In this document: positions 24,557 through 32,832 of the stretch, piece by piece
How the letters are laid out: every line of letters begins with the position of its first letter
How positions within the stretch are numbered: position 1 is the first letter of the stretch
Assembly: GCA_034211175.1 (NCBI GenBank)
Contig: JAXHUH010000145.1
Span: forward strand, 1 to 39,481
Length of the DNA stretch: 39,481 bases
Direction of reading: 5' to 3'
DNA from: JAXHUH01 sp034211175
GTDB taxonomy: Bacteria; Actinomycetota; Acidimicrobiia; Acidimicrobiales; CAIXPF01
Position numbers and translations under genes: made by a program
Notes under the pieces: generated by a model
Told to the model about the DNA's origin: nothing
Databases searched by the model: none
The model's input: the letters and a program-made list of their open reading frames with translations, nothing else

Positions 24557-24758
24557 AGCAGGCGTCGTCGAGCCGGCGGGCCCGGATCAGCGCGACCCCA
24601 TGCGCCTCGACCTGCGCGAGAACCCCCTCGAACGCGGCCTGGTCGGCCACGGTGCCGACGTAGGTGGTCGTACCCTCCGACAACGTCTTCTCGAACCCGG
24701 CCAGGCTACGTTCCAACGATGGTCCCGGATGGCCGCGCACCACGACCTCGCACCACAC
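24555..24758 (-). CDS. Small alpha/beta protein, paralogue of 21552-21782
   Basis: A 67-residue protein: VWCEVVVRGHPGPSLERSLAG (strand, helix), TTTYVGTVADQAAFEGVLAQ (strand, helix), and HGVALIRARRL (strand). It aligns by eye along most of its length with the 76-residue protein at 21552, including G-F after the first helix, T-x-x-x-G-x-V-x-x-QA and the terminal Gly-containing turn. GTG 24758 has GGAGG eight bases upstream. It is transcribed convergently to the LuxR-type regulator, so the two paralogues bracket that gene, and it has its own palindrome copy 91 bases upstream (24839-24859). Function unknown. Confidence 0.65.
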   Translation of the reverse strand: MWCEVVVRGHPGPSLERSLAGFEKTLSEGTTTYVGTVADQAAFEGVLAQVEAHGVALIRARRLDDAC

Positions 24759-24838
24759 GATGCGTTCCTCCCTCCCCTTCCCTCTCGCGTGTCGTCCACC
24801 CGACCGTGGGCCAGTGTCGCCCGTGGGAGCCACCCGGT

Positions 24839-24859
24839 CGTCACCCGTCGGGTGTGACC
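24839..24859 (-). promoter_or_regulatory. Conserved palindrome, copy 3 (upstream of small protein 24555-24758)
   Basis: Outer arms GTCAC and GTGAC are spaced by nine bases, exactly as in the perfect copies, and the left CC is kept; on the right GG has become GT. On the minus strand a GACACT hexamer (24818-24813) follows after 20 bases. It is the most degenerate copy together with 32814. Confidence 0.55.
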
Positions 24860-24896
24860 GCGCCCGTGCCCGCCCCCGGCGGCCGGCCGGGGAGGC

Positions 24897-24917
24897 GATC
24901 ACCCGGACAGGGTGACG
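24897..24917 (+). promoter_or_regulatory. Conserved palindrome, copy 4 (upstream of the K+ channel gene)
   Basis: GATCACCC (24897-24904), five bases, GGGTGACG (24910-24917). The centre is about 81 bases before GTG 24988. AACCAT (24938-24943) lies 20 bases downstream as a possible -10. Together with copy 3 it gives each of the two divergent genes its own site. Confidence 0.65.
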
Positions 24918-24987
24918 ACGTCCTGACGCGGTCCCGGAACCATGGCGCCATGGGATCGGAGGGAACCGCTGGCGCGCCCGCGGCCAC

Positions 24988-25533
24988 GTGTCGCTGAGGA
25001 GTCGGCCGCGATCCGGGCCCAGGATCCCGCCGGACGTGCGCCGGGTGGCCGCGAGCTCGGCGCTCACCGTCACCGCGCTCCTGGCCGCGTTCGCCCTGCT
25101 GCCCTTCGACGGGGAGCACCGGGAGCTGGGCTTCGCCGGTGCCGTGGTCATCGTCGTGGCGATGGTCCCGATGCTGGTCCGGCTCGGCCGCTCGATCCTC
25201 GTGACCGCCCGTCCGGTCGCCGAGGCGACCGCAGCCGTCGTCGACGTGTTCACGTTCCACGTCGTTGCGTCCGCGTCGGTGTTCTACGCGATCGCCGCGG
25301 CCGACGAGCAGGCGTTCGACGGGCTCGAGACGAAGATCGACGCGCTCTACTTCACGGTCGTGTCCATGACGACGGTCGGCTTCGGCGACATCGCCCCCGT
25401 CAGCCAGCCCGCCCGACTCGTCACGACCATGCAGATCATCAGCACCCTCGGGTTCCTCGGCGGCACGATCCGGCTGTTCTCGTGGGCGGCCAGGCGGCGC
25501 CTCGCCGAGCGCGACACGGCGGAGCCGACGTGA
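24988..25533 (+). CDS. Two-pore-helix potassium channel (Ion_trans_2 type)
   Basis: A 181-residue K+ channel subunit. Hydrophobic helices lie at about residues 20-39 and 46-67, then 85-105 and 136-157. The pore loop carries the canonical selectivity filter TTVGFGD at 128-134, after the pore helix IDALYFTVVSM. The inner helix follows (LVTTMQIISTLGFLGGTIRLF), and a short basic tail ends the protein; there is no RCK/TrkA domain. It should form a tetrameric K+ pore in the inner membrane. GTG 24988 is the first plausible start; GGAGGG lies further upstream than usual, so a start at GTG 25036 is possible. It is controlled by its own palindrome and is followed 20 bases later by the flippase-like gene. 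Confidence 0.88.
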   Translation: MSLRSRPRSGPRIPPDVRRVAASSALTVTALLAAFALLPFDGEHRELGFAGAVVIVVAMVPMLVRLGRSILVTARPVAEATAAVVDVFTFHVVASASVFYAIAAADEQAFDGLETKIDALYFTVVSMTTVGFGDIAPVSQPARLVTTMQIISTLGFLGGTIRLFSWAARRRLAERDTAEPT

Positions 25534-25552
25534 CTCCCCGGAGCGGGCCGCG

Positions 25553-27985
25553 ATGACCGAGACCGGCGACCTCGTCCTGCGGACCGGGGACCGGCTGCCG
25601 ACGCCCCCGCCGGGCGACGGGCGGGGCGGGCTGCGACGCGACCGCTTCTTCGTCCCCGACGCCCTCGCGCCGCGGCGCCGGCGGCCGGTCGACGTGGTCG
25701 CGCTGGTCGTCTGGGCCGTCGCCGCCGCGCTCCTCGCCTGGGCGGCGTTGGGCAGCCCACCGGCCGACCAGCGGGTCACCAGTGCGACGTCGTCGTTGCC
25801 CGACTGGCTGCAGATGTTCGCCTGGATCGGCTACACCGGGGCCGGCCTCTACGCGACCGGGCTGGTCATCGCCACCCTCGTCGGCGGAGGCACCCGACGG
25901 GGCATCCTCCGCGACATCCTCGTGGCCATCGCCGTCGTGGTGAGCCCGGCGCTGGCCCTGTCCCAACCGGTGGCCCACGACTGGCCCGACGTCCTCCCCG
26001 AGCTGTTCTCCCTGGGGAACGTCCCGGCGTTCCCGGCCTTCCGCCTCGCGGTGGTCGCCGCCGTCGTGCTCGTCCAGGCGCCCCACCTGACCGCGCCGTA
26101 CCGCAGAGCCGGGCGGTGGGCCGTGATCGGCGCCGCGGTGGGCACGCTGCTGCTCGGGTTCACCTCCCTCACCGGCATGCTCGGCGGGCTGTCCGTCGCG
26201 TTCGTCGGCGTGCACGTCGTGCGGGTGGCGTTCGGTTCGCCGGTCGGACTGCCGACGGTGGGCCAGCTCGCCACGAGCCTGTCCGACCTCGGCGTGCGCA
26301 CGTCCGCCCTCGTCTACGCGGACCCGGTCGGATCGGTCGGCCGTGCCCGGGCCGTGTCCGACGACGGCCGCGACCTCGAGATCACGGTGTACGGGCGTGA
26401 CGCCGCCGACTCGGCCCGGGCCGAGCGGATGTGGCGCATGCTCTGGTACCGCCGCAGCGGCCACTCGGTCGCGGCGACGCCGCTCAGCCAGGTCGAGCAC
26501 GAGGCGCTGCTCACGCTGATGGCCAGGGACCGGGTCACGGTGCCGGCCGTGATCGCCGCCGGGGCCGACGACGACGGCAACGCGCTCCTCGTCACCCGAC
26601 CCCCGGACGGCCGGGCGCTCGGTGGGTTCGAGCCGTCGACGATCGACGACGCCCAGCTCGCTGCGACCTGGGACGCCCTGGCGGCACTGCACGGCGCGCG
26701 CATCGCCCACGGCGCGATCGGCCCGACGACGGTCGTCGTCGGCGACCACGACGTCGGGTTCCGGGAGCTGGCCGACGCAACGCTGTCACCGACCGAGCAG
26801 CAGCGACAGGCGGACGTGGTCGCCCTCCTCGCCACCACCGCGGCCTCCGCCGGCGTCGTCCGTGCGCTCGACGCGGCGACCGCCGCGCTCGGACCGTCCG
26901 CGGCCGCGTCGCTCCCCTACTTCCAGAACGCCGTGCTCCCGCCGGAGATGCGGCGCTGGCTGTCGGACCACGACCTCGAGCTGGACGAGCTGCGTGACGC
27001 ACTCGCCGAGCGCCTGGCCGTCGACGCTCCCGAGCTGGCCGACGTGCGCCGGATCTCGGTCACCGACGTGGTGTCGGTCGTGTTCGCGGTGTTCGCGGCC
27101 AACGCGCTGATCTCGCAGTTCGCCAGCGTCGGGTTCGAGACGATCGCCGACCAGTTCGCCGCCGCGTCGGTCGGTTGGCTCGTCGCCACGTTCGTGATCC
27201 GCCTCGCCGGGTACACGACCTCGGTCGTGAGCCTGCGGGCCATCGTCGTCGACCCGATCCCCGCGGGCCCGACCACGTTGTTGCAGGTCGCCAAGTCCTA
27301 CGTCGGGCTGGTGGTCCCCACCACCGTGGGTCGGGCCGCGATGGACGTGCGGTTCATGCAGCGCCTCGGCGTCCCCACGGCCGCGGCACTCGCCCAGGGC
27401 CCGCTGATCAGCTTCGTCGGGTTCCTCGTCGAGGTCGGCCTCCTCCTGCTCACGTTCTCCACCGCCAGCGCGGCGCTCGACGACGCGGACCTCGCGGCCC
27501 CCGACATCGGCGGGCTCATCGCGCTCGCCGTCGCCATCGCGGTCGTCGCCGTCGTGGTCGTGCTCGCCGTGCCCCGGTTGCGGACCACGGTGGTGCCGTT
27601 CGTGCGCGACGCGATCGGTTCGGTGCGCAGCGTCGTCACCTCGCCGAGCCGGCTGCTCACCGTCGCCGCGGGCGAGCTCGCCGACCGGCTGGTCGCAGCG
27701 CTCGCCCTCGCCGCCGTCGTCGCCGCGTTCGGGGCGTCGGCGGAGGTGACCTTCGCCAAGCTCGTGTTCGTCAACGTCGGCGTCGGGCTGCTCGCCGGGC
27801 TGGCACCGGTACCGGGCGGCATCGGGGTCGCCGAGGCGATGCTCGCCGGCCTGCTCACCGCCATCGGACTGCCGTCCGACCAGGCGTTCGCCATCGCCAT
27901 CACGTACCGGGTGCTCACCAGCTACCTGCCCCCGGTGCTCGGCTTCTTCTCACTGCGGTGGCTCCGGGACAATGGCTACCTCTGA
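25553..27985 (+). CDS. Flippase-like (LPG synthase TM-type) protein with embedded pseudokinase domain
   Basis: An 810-residue membrane protein. N-terminal hydrophobic segments (about residues 45-225) are followed by a soluble domain at about 240-470. That domain resembles a Ser/Thr kinase fold: a loop LHGARIAHGAIGPTTVVVGD takes the place of the catalytic HRD..N segment, without the catalytic Asp, and VGF replaces DFG, so it is a pseudokinase. The C-terminal 300 residues form about eight helices of the UPF0104/LPG_synthase_TM family (SYVGLVVPTTVGRAAMDVRF, LAGLAPVPGGIGVAEAML), found in lysyl-phosphatidylglycerol synthases and undecaprenyl/lipid flippases. It probably moves or binds a lipid, with the pseudokinase as regulator. 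The last 14 bases overlap the next gene. Confidence 0.82.
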   Translation: MTETGDLVLRTGDRLPTPPPGDGRGGLRRDRFFVPDALAPRRRRPVDVVALVVWAVAAALLAWAALGSPPADQRVTSATSSLPDWLQMFAWIGYTGAGLYATGLVIATLVGGGTRRGILRDILVAIAVVVSPALALSQPVAHDWPDVLPELFSLGNVPAFPAFRLAVVAAVVLVQAPHLTAPYRRAGRWAVIGAAVGTLLLGFTSLTGMLGGLSVAFVGVHVVRVAFGSPVGLPTVGQLATSLSDLGVRTSALVYADPVGSVGRARAVSDDGRDLEITVYGRDAADSARAERMWRMLWYRRSGHSVAATPLSQVEHEALLTLMARDRVTVPAVIAAGADDDGNALLVTRPPDGRALGGFEPSTIDDAQLAATWDALAALHGARIAHGAIGPTTVVVGDHDVGFRELADATLSPTEQQRQADVVALLATTAASAGVVRALDAATAALGPSAAASLPYFQNAVLPPEMRRWLSDHDLELDELRDALAERLAVDAPELADVRRISVTDVVSVVFAVFAANALISQFASVGFETIADQFAAASVGWLVATFVIRLAGYTTSVVSLRAIVVDPIPAGPTTLLQVAKSYVGLVVPTTVGRAAMDVRFMQRLGVPTAAALAQGPLISFVGFLVEVGLLLLTFSTASAALDDADLAAPDIGGLIALAVAIAVVAVVVVLAVPRLRTTVVPFVRDAIGSVRSVVTSPSRLLTVAAGELADRLVAALALAAVVAAFGASAEVTFAKLVFVNVGVGLLAGLAPVPGGIGVAEAMLAGLLTAIGLPSDQAFAIAITYRVLTSYLPPVLGFFSLRWLRDNGYL

Positions 27986-30050
27986 GCGCGCCGGGCCGGG
28001 GGCGCCGGAACCGACCGGTCGGGGTCGCGTGCTCGCCGGCGAGCTGACGCGCATCGCTGTCGCCGCGGTGGTCAACGCCGCAGGACTGCTGTTGGCCGCC
28101 CGCTTCCTCGGAGGCCTGGACATCAGCAGCGACGCGTCCGCGGTGCTCGGCGGGCTCGCCGTGTCGGTCTCGACGGCGTTCGTCTGGCCCCTGCTCATGC
28201 GGGTCGCCCTGCCGCTCACGTCGCTCACGCTCGGTGCGGCGACCTACGTCCTCGACGGGCTGATGCTGCTCGCCGTGCTCAACGTCGTGCCCGGCATCGA
28301 GGTCGACGGGGCCGGCACCGCCATCGTCGTGGCCGCGGTGCTCGCGCTGGTCGCGACGACGGTCAGCGCGTTCTCGTTCGTCGACGACGACCGGATCGTC
28401 GACCGACACATGGCCCGGTACGCCCGGCAGCGGCGCCGCGACGCCGACGTCACCGACGAGCCCGGTGTCGTCTACGTCCAGATCGACGGCCTCGGCATCG
28501 ACGTCCTGCGACGGGCCGTCCGCATCGGCGACGTGCCGAACCTCGCCCGGTGGTTGTGGTCCGACACCCACCGCCTCCACCCGTGGGAGACCGAGTGGTC
28601 GTCCCAGACCGGCGTGAGCCAGGCCGGGATCCTCCTCGGGAGCACCGACGACATGCCGGCCTTCCGCTGGTACGAGAAGGCGGACGAACGCCTCGTCGTG
28701 TCCAACCACCCGGCGTCGGCCGCGCTGATCGAGCAGCGCCACGACAACGGGGACGGGCTGCTGGCCGACGGCGGGTCGAGCTACGGCAACCTGTACACGG
28801 GCGGGGCGGAGCGGGCGATCCTGACGATGAGCGGGGCGGGGCGGCGCAAGGAGGGCCGCATCGGCGCCGGCTACGGGCCGTACTTCTCCCACCCGCACAA
28901 CACGATGCGGACCCTCGTCGCCGTCGCGACCGACATCGTGCGCGAACGGCGGGCCGCCCACGCCCAGCGACGCCGCGACGTGCGACCCCGGGTGAAGCGC
29001 TCGTGGTCCTACTCGCTCCTGCGCTCGTTCACCACCGTGATCATGCGCGACGTCTGCGTCTACGGCGTCATCGGCGACATCGGCGAGGGCCGCAACGCGA
29101 TCTACGTCGACCTGCTCGGCTACGACGAGGTGGCCCACCACTCGGGCATCGAGCGCTACGACACGATGGCGGTGCTGCGCGACATCGACCGCCAGGTCGG
29201 GCGGATCGAGCGGGCGATCGCCTGGGCGCCGCGGCCCTACGACCTCGTCGTGCTGTCCGATCACGGCCAGAGCCAGGGCGCGACGTTCGCCGAGCGCTAC
29301 GGCGTGACCCTCGAGGACGTCGTGCGCGACCGCCACGACCCGGCGGCCTCCCCGAAGGTGCCGACCGAGGTGCGCGGCTACCTCGACGCCGCGCTGGCCG
29401 GTGTCGACGGCGACGGCTCGGGGCAGGGCCGGCTGACGGCGTCGGCCCGCGAGCGGATCGACCGCGCCGAGCAGGGCACGTCGAAGCCGCAGCCCGGCGA
29501 GGGCCTCATGGTGCTTGCGTCGGGCAACCTCGGCCTCGTCTACCTCACCGACGTCGAGGGCCGGGCCACGCTCGAGGAGATCGAACGGCGCCGCCCCGGG
29601 CTCGTCGACCGGCTCGTCGCCCACCCCGGGGTCGGGTTCCTGCTCGTGCGGTCCGAGCGGCGCGGGTCCCTGGTGATCGGTGCCCGCGGGGTCCGCGAGC
29701 TCGCCACCGATGCCGTCACCGGCGAGGACCCGCTGGCGCCGTACGGGCCGTGGGCGCCCGCCCAGGTGCGCCGGGCGGATGGGTTCGCGACCGTCGCCGA
29801 CCTCATGGTCAACAGCCTCGTCGACCCCGAGACCGGCGAGGTTGCGGCGTTCGAGGAGCTCGTCGGCTCCCACGGCGGCCTCGGCGGCCAGCAGACGCAG
29901 CCGTTCGTGCTGACCCCGGCGTCGTGGCCCGACCCGACCGAGCCGGTGTTCGGTGCGCCCGCGCTGCACCGCGGCCTCAAGACCTGGCGGGCCGCTGCGC
30001 TGCGCCGACCGCAGGCCTCCGAGATCACGACGAGCGCGACGGCGCCCTGA
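27972..30050 (+). CDS. Phage-holin-like membrane domain fused to an alkaline-phosphatase-superfamily phosphodiesterase
   Basis: A 692-residue protein. About four hydrophobic segments in residues 20-140 resemble the mycobacterial/phage-holin family 4 TM domain (RFLGGLDISSDASAV, PLTSLTLGAATYVLDGLML). The remainder is an alkaline-phosphatase/nucleotide-pyrophosphatase-type hydrolase: metal-binding VVYVQIDGLGIDVL (Asp about 165), the nucleophile region SQTGVSQAGILLGS, YVDLLGYDEVAHHSG, and LSDHGQSQGATF with the second metal site. This suggests a membrane-anchored phosphodiesterase or phosphatase acting on a lipid or polymer headgroup. Its ATG lies inside the end of the flippase-like gene, so they are co-translated. 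The exact substrate is unknown. Confidence 0.85.
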   Translation: MATSERAGPGAPEPTGRGRVLAGELTRIAVAAVVNAAGLLLAARFLGGLDISSDASAVLGGLAVSVSTAFVWPLLMRVALPLTSLTLGAATYVLDGLMLLAVLNVVPGIEVDGAGTAIVVAAVLALVATTVSAFSFVDDDRIVDRHMARYARQRRRDADVTDEPGVVYVQIDGLGIDVLRRAVRIGDVPNLARWLWSDTHRLHPWETEWSSQTGVSQAGILLGSTDDMPAFRWYEKADERLVVSNHPASAALIEQRHDNGDGLLADGGSSYGNLYTGGAERAILTMSGAGRRKEGRIGAGYGPYFSHPHNTMRTLVAVATDIVRERRAAHAQRRRDVRPRVKRSWSYSLLRSFTTVIMRDVCVYGVIGDIGEGRNAIYVDLLGYDEVAHHSGIERYDTMAVLRDIDRQVGRIERAIAWAPRPYDLVVLSDHGQSQGATFAERYGVTLEDVVRDRHDPAASPKVPTEVRGYLDAALAGVDGDGSGQGRLTASARERIDRAEQGTSKPQPGEGLMVLASGNLGLVYLTDVEGRATLEEIERRRPGLVDRLVAHPGVGFLLVRSERRGSLVIGARGVRELATDAVTGEDPLAPYGPWAPAQVRRADGFATVADLMVNSLVDPETGEVAAFEELVGSHGGLGGQQTQPFVLTPASWPDPTEPVFGAPALHRGLKTWRAAALRRPQASEITTSATAP

Positions 30051-30087
30051 CGGCCCGGGCCCCGTCGGCTCGGCTCGTGGGCCCCGG

Positions 30088-30903
30088 TCAGCGGGCGGGG
30101 CGCTCGAGCGACACCGCGCCGCCCGGCTCGACCAGATCGAGTCGGTCGCCGTGGCCGAGCGCGTCCAGCGCGTCGACGAAGGCGGGTGCGGGCGCGTCGA
30201 ACCACCGCGGCAGACGACGGCGGCCGCTCTCGGGGGTGAAGGTGCCCCAGTGGATCGGCACGACCAGCCGGGGACGGATGCGGTCGACCGCCTCGGCGGC
30301 GCGGGAGGGGTCGAGGTGGCCGACGTCCGCCGATGGCCCCCAGCCCCAGATCGGCACGAGCGCGAGGTCGATGTCGCCGAGGTCGCGCATCCCGTCGAAC
30401 AGGTCGGTGTCGCCCGCGAAGTAGACGCGGGTGCCCTCGGCCTCGACGACGTAGCCGACCGCCGGCGCCTCGATCCGGCTGTGCGGGCCGCGCCGGTGGC
30501 TGTGGTGGGCCTCGACGACCACGATCGTCGCCCCGCCGACGTCGACCCGCTCACCCGGGCCGACCTCGCGCACGTCCTCGAACCCGAGCTTGCGGACCAG
30601 GCGCGCCGACCCCCGGGGTGCGAGCACGACGGCGCCGGGCCGCACCCGGCGGAGCGAACGCACGTGGAGGTGGTCCATGTGGACGTGCGAGAGCAGCACG
30701 ACGTCGACGTCGGCCACGTCCGCGAGGGCTGGGCCGACCCGTCGGCGCAGGTGCGCCACCCGGGTCGTGAGGAGCGGGTCGGTGAGGATCCGGAAGCCGC
30801 CGATGTCGACGAGGGCGGTGGCGTGGCCGACCCAGGTCACCACGGGCGCAACCGCCGGGTTCGCCGCGCCGGGCCCCGACCGTGCCGGGCTCGTCGCCTC
30901 CAT
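30088..30903 (-). CDS. MBL-fold metal-dependent hydrolase (UlaG/NAPE-PLD-like)
   Basis: A 271-residue metallo-beta-lactamase-fold hydrolase. It has the early VTWVGHATALVDIGGFRILTD, then the metal motif SHVHMDHLHVRSL (HxHxDH), HHSHRRGPHSRIEAP, GTRVYFAGDTDLFDGM with the bridging Asp and a later PIHWGTFTPE with the last His. This pattern fits the lactonase-like UlaG and NAPE-PLD-like group (phosphodiesterase or lactonase). It lies 11 bases after the polytopic membrane gene (30915-32075) in the same orientation, so it is probably co-transcribed. The start is ATG 30903. The substrate is not determined. Confidence 0.9.
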   Translation of the reverse strand: MEATSPARSGPGAANPAVAPVVTWVGHATALVDIGGFRILTDPLLTTRVAHLRRRVGPALADVADVDVVLLSHVHMDHLHVRSLRRVRPGAVVLAPRGSARLVRKLGFEDVREVGPGERVDVGGATIVVVEAHHSHRRGPHSRIEAPAVGYVVEAEGTRVYFAGDTDLFDGMRDLGDIDLALVPIWGWGPSADVGHLDPSRAAEAVDRIRPRLVVPIHWGTFTPESGRRRLPRWFDAPAPAFVDALDALGHGDRLDLVEPGGAVSLERPAR

Positions 30904-30914
30904 CGGACTCGAGG

Positions 30915-32075
30915 CTATCCCGCCACCGGCTCGGCCGGCCGGAGCCGCTCCCGCCGTCGTGCGAGCGGCGAGCGGTCGCCCCAGGTCGCCCACCGCTGGC
31001 GGTGGAACCGGTCGAACAGCGTGATCACGATGGTGAACAGCAGGACGAAGAACGCCGTGGCCGCCTCGTTGATCGGGCGGTCGGAGCTCCGGAGGAACGC
31101 GAGGTAGCCGATGGTGAGCGCACCGTTCACCACGACCATGCCGGTGAGCTCCGTCGCGGTGGACCGCCAGGTCGTACCCCGCGCCGCCAGCCACTGGCTC
31201 ACCGCGGCGCTGGCGACGACGACGGCACCGACCCCGATCGCGGTCTGCAGTGGGGTCGCCTCGTTGCCCGGGATGATCTGGGAGAAGATCACGGCGATCA
31301 TCGTGGTGAGCGCCACCTTCTCGGCGACGTACCAGCTCACGACGGGGATGCGCACGATGCGCTCGGGCACGTCGGGCCGGTCGAGGTGGGCGTCGACATC
31401 GAGCGTGAACCGCCAGTCGGTCGGGGGCAGGTGCGGCAGCGCGGCCCGCACGGCGATGGCGGCAACGGCGGCGAGCGCCACGACCAGCCCGACGAACCAC
31501 AGGTTCTGCCCGAGTGCCTCGCCCCACGGGGTGGCGACGGTGACGCCGAGGATGTCCTCCTTGAGCGTGTCGGTGACGTCGCGCTGGGCGATGTGGATCC
31601 ACCACTCCTGGGGCAGCTTGATGAACACCCATATGGCCGCGGCGGCGCCGATCACCTGCCGGCCGGTGAGCCGGCGGGGGTCCCACGAGGTCCGGACCGC
31701 CTCGTAGAAGATGAAGAAGTACTCGAAGGTGTTGGGGAACACGAGCAGCAGCGCGCGTGCTTCGAAGAGCTCGAAGAGCAGCACCCCGACGAGGCGGTAG
31801 TACCAGAGGAACTGCGCGGTCTTGAACGCAAGAGGATCAGACCAGTTCTTGACGGTCGCCAGGTACGCGATGGTCAAGTAGTAGACGTCAAGGGCCTTGT
31901 CGTAGCTCTGGTAACCGTCGAGGTTCAGGTCGGTGTAGGCCTGGAAGATCGTCTGGTCGGCGGCATCCACGACGAGCGCGGCGAGGATCGCCGGCAACGC
32001 GTAGCGCGGGATGAGCAGCGGAACGCCGAGGCGAACCAGTACGACCGTGATGAACACCAGCTCGTCCGCGCCCAT
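30915..32075 (-). CDS. Polytopic membrane protein of unknown function
   Basis: A 386-residue protein I do not recognise. It has many hydrophobic segments, including about residues 7-37, 108-135, 150-165, 205-225, 265-300, 317-333 and 337-355. Between them are distinctive aromatic loops (YTDLNLDGYQSYDKALDVYYL, WDPRRLTGRQVIGAA, PQEWWIHIAQRDVTDTLKEDI). The coding sequence of the first third is AT-richer than its neighbours, with more AAG and AAC, and uses codons rarer in this window. ATG 32075 is preceded by GGAAGGA about 12 bases upstream; a TAGGAT hexamer lies further upstream (minus strand, near 32115-32120). Its partner downstream is the MBL hydrolase. It may have been acquired recently. Confidence 0.75.
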   Translation of the reverse strand: MGADELVFITVVLVRLGVPLLIPRYALPAILAALVVDAADQTIFQAYTDLNLDGYQSYDKALDVYYLTIAYLATVKNWSDPLAFKTAQFLWYYRLVGVLLFELFEARALLLVFPNTFEYFFIFYEAVRTSWDPRRLTGRQVIGAAAAIWVFIKLPQEWWIHIAQRDVTDTLKEDILGVTVATPWGEALGQNLWFVGLVVALAAVAAIAVRAALPHLPPTDWRFTLDVDAHLDRPDVPERIVRIPVVSWYVAEKVALTTMIAVIFSQIIPGNEATPLQTAIGVGAVVVASAAVSQWLAARGTTWRSTATELTGMVVVNGALTIGYLAFLRSSDRPINEAATAFFVLLFTIVITLFDRFHRQRWATWGDRSPLARRRERLRPAEPVAG

Positions 32076-32200
32076 CGGATGCTGCGTTCCTTCCGTCTTC
32101 GCTGAGAGCGTGTGATCCTAACCCGGCCGCGTGGCCGGCACGTGACCGGCGTACGGATCGCCTCGTCCTTGATGTCCCAGCGGTGCATCGGGTCGGCCCA

Positions 32201-32572
32201 CAGCTTCACCCCCTCGTACCCGCCGGCCCGCACGACCTCGCCGACCGCGACGGGCCGGCGCGATTGGAGCACCACACCGGCAGCGAGATCGGCCAGCAGC
32301 GGGCGCCCGACGAGCACGGCCGCCAGGCCCACGACGAGAAGGATGGTGAGCACCGGACCGAAGTCGAGTCCGAGTGCGCTGAGCGCAACGACCACACCGA
32401 GCAGGACCACGACGTAGCCGGCGAGCCGCGCGATCGCGGCCGCGGCCGTGCGGCCGATCGCAGGGACCGACATGAGCGCACGGCGCACGGCCGAGCGGGT
32501 CAACGCGCCCAGCACGACACCGGTGACGAGGGCCGCGACGGCAACGAGGAGGTCCTCGGCGCTGAGGGTCGA
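32201..32572 (-). pseudogene. Remnant of a small-conductance mechanosensitive (MscS-type) channel gene
   Basis: On the minus strand about 120 codons read as MscS: LSAEDLLVAVAALVTGVVLG (first helix), RLAGYVVVLLGVVVALSALG, and the conserved TM3-to-beta-domain transition GRPLLADLAAGVVLQSRRPVAVGEVVRAGGYEG (in parts). After GGYEG the expected TVEEI beta-barrel is missing, and the frame continues as VKLWADPMHRWDIKDEAIR, which is not MscS. No ATG/GTG/TTG precedes LSAEDLL in frame; the first possible start is GTG 32515, inside the first helix. So both ends are lost. The 5' end abuts the AI-2E remnant at about 32566-32575. Confidence 0.55.
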
Positions 32573-32832
32573 TCGTCGGGAACCGGCTGACGAGCGAGCG
32601 CCTGGCGCTGCACCCCCTGCCGAGTCTCGTCTCGAGCGCCTGCGGGATCGCCCTCGCCGGCCTCATCGGCGCGATCCTCTCGGCGCCGGCACTCGCGCTC
32701 GCCATCGCCGTCTCGCGTCGCGTCCGCTCGAGCCGCGTCGAGGTCGAGGCCGAGGTCGGCGGCACCCGCCCGGCGGTGCTGGCCGGCGCCGGCGGCCGGC
32801 CAGCGGACCGAAGGATCACCCCGAGCGGGTGA
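32566..32832 (+). pseudogene. 3' remnant of an AI-2E-type (PerM) permease gene
   Basis: After an in-frame TGA at 32563-32565 the plus frame reads IVGNRLTSERLALHPLPSLV, then SSACGIALAGLIGAILSAPA and LALAIAVSRRVRSSRVEVEA, ending at TGA 32830. The V-G-x-x-L...LHP, followed by G-I/L-GA-L-x-x-P helix and basic end, matches the C-terminus of AI-2E/PerM transporters. No start codon stands in front and the preceding 250 residues of the family are absent. It is therefore a 5'-truncated remnant, back to back with the MscS remnant. Its last codons form the left part of the palindrome at 32814-32834. Confidence 0.5.
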
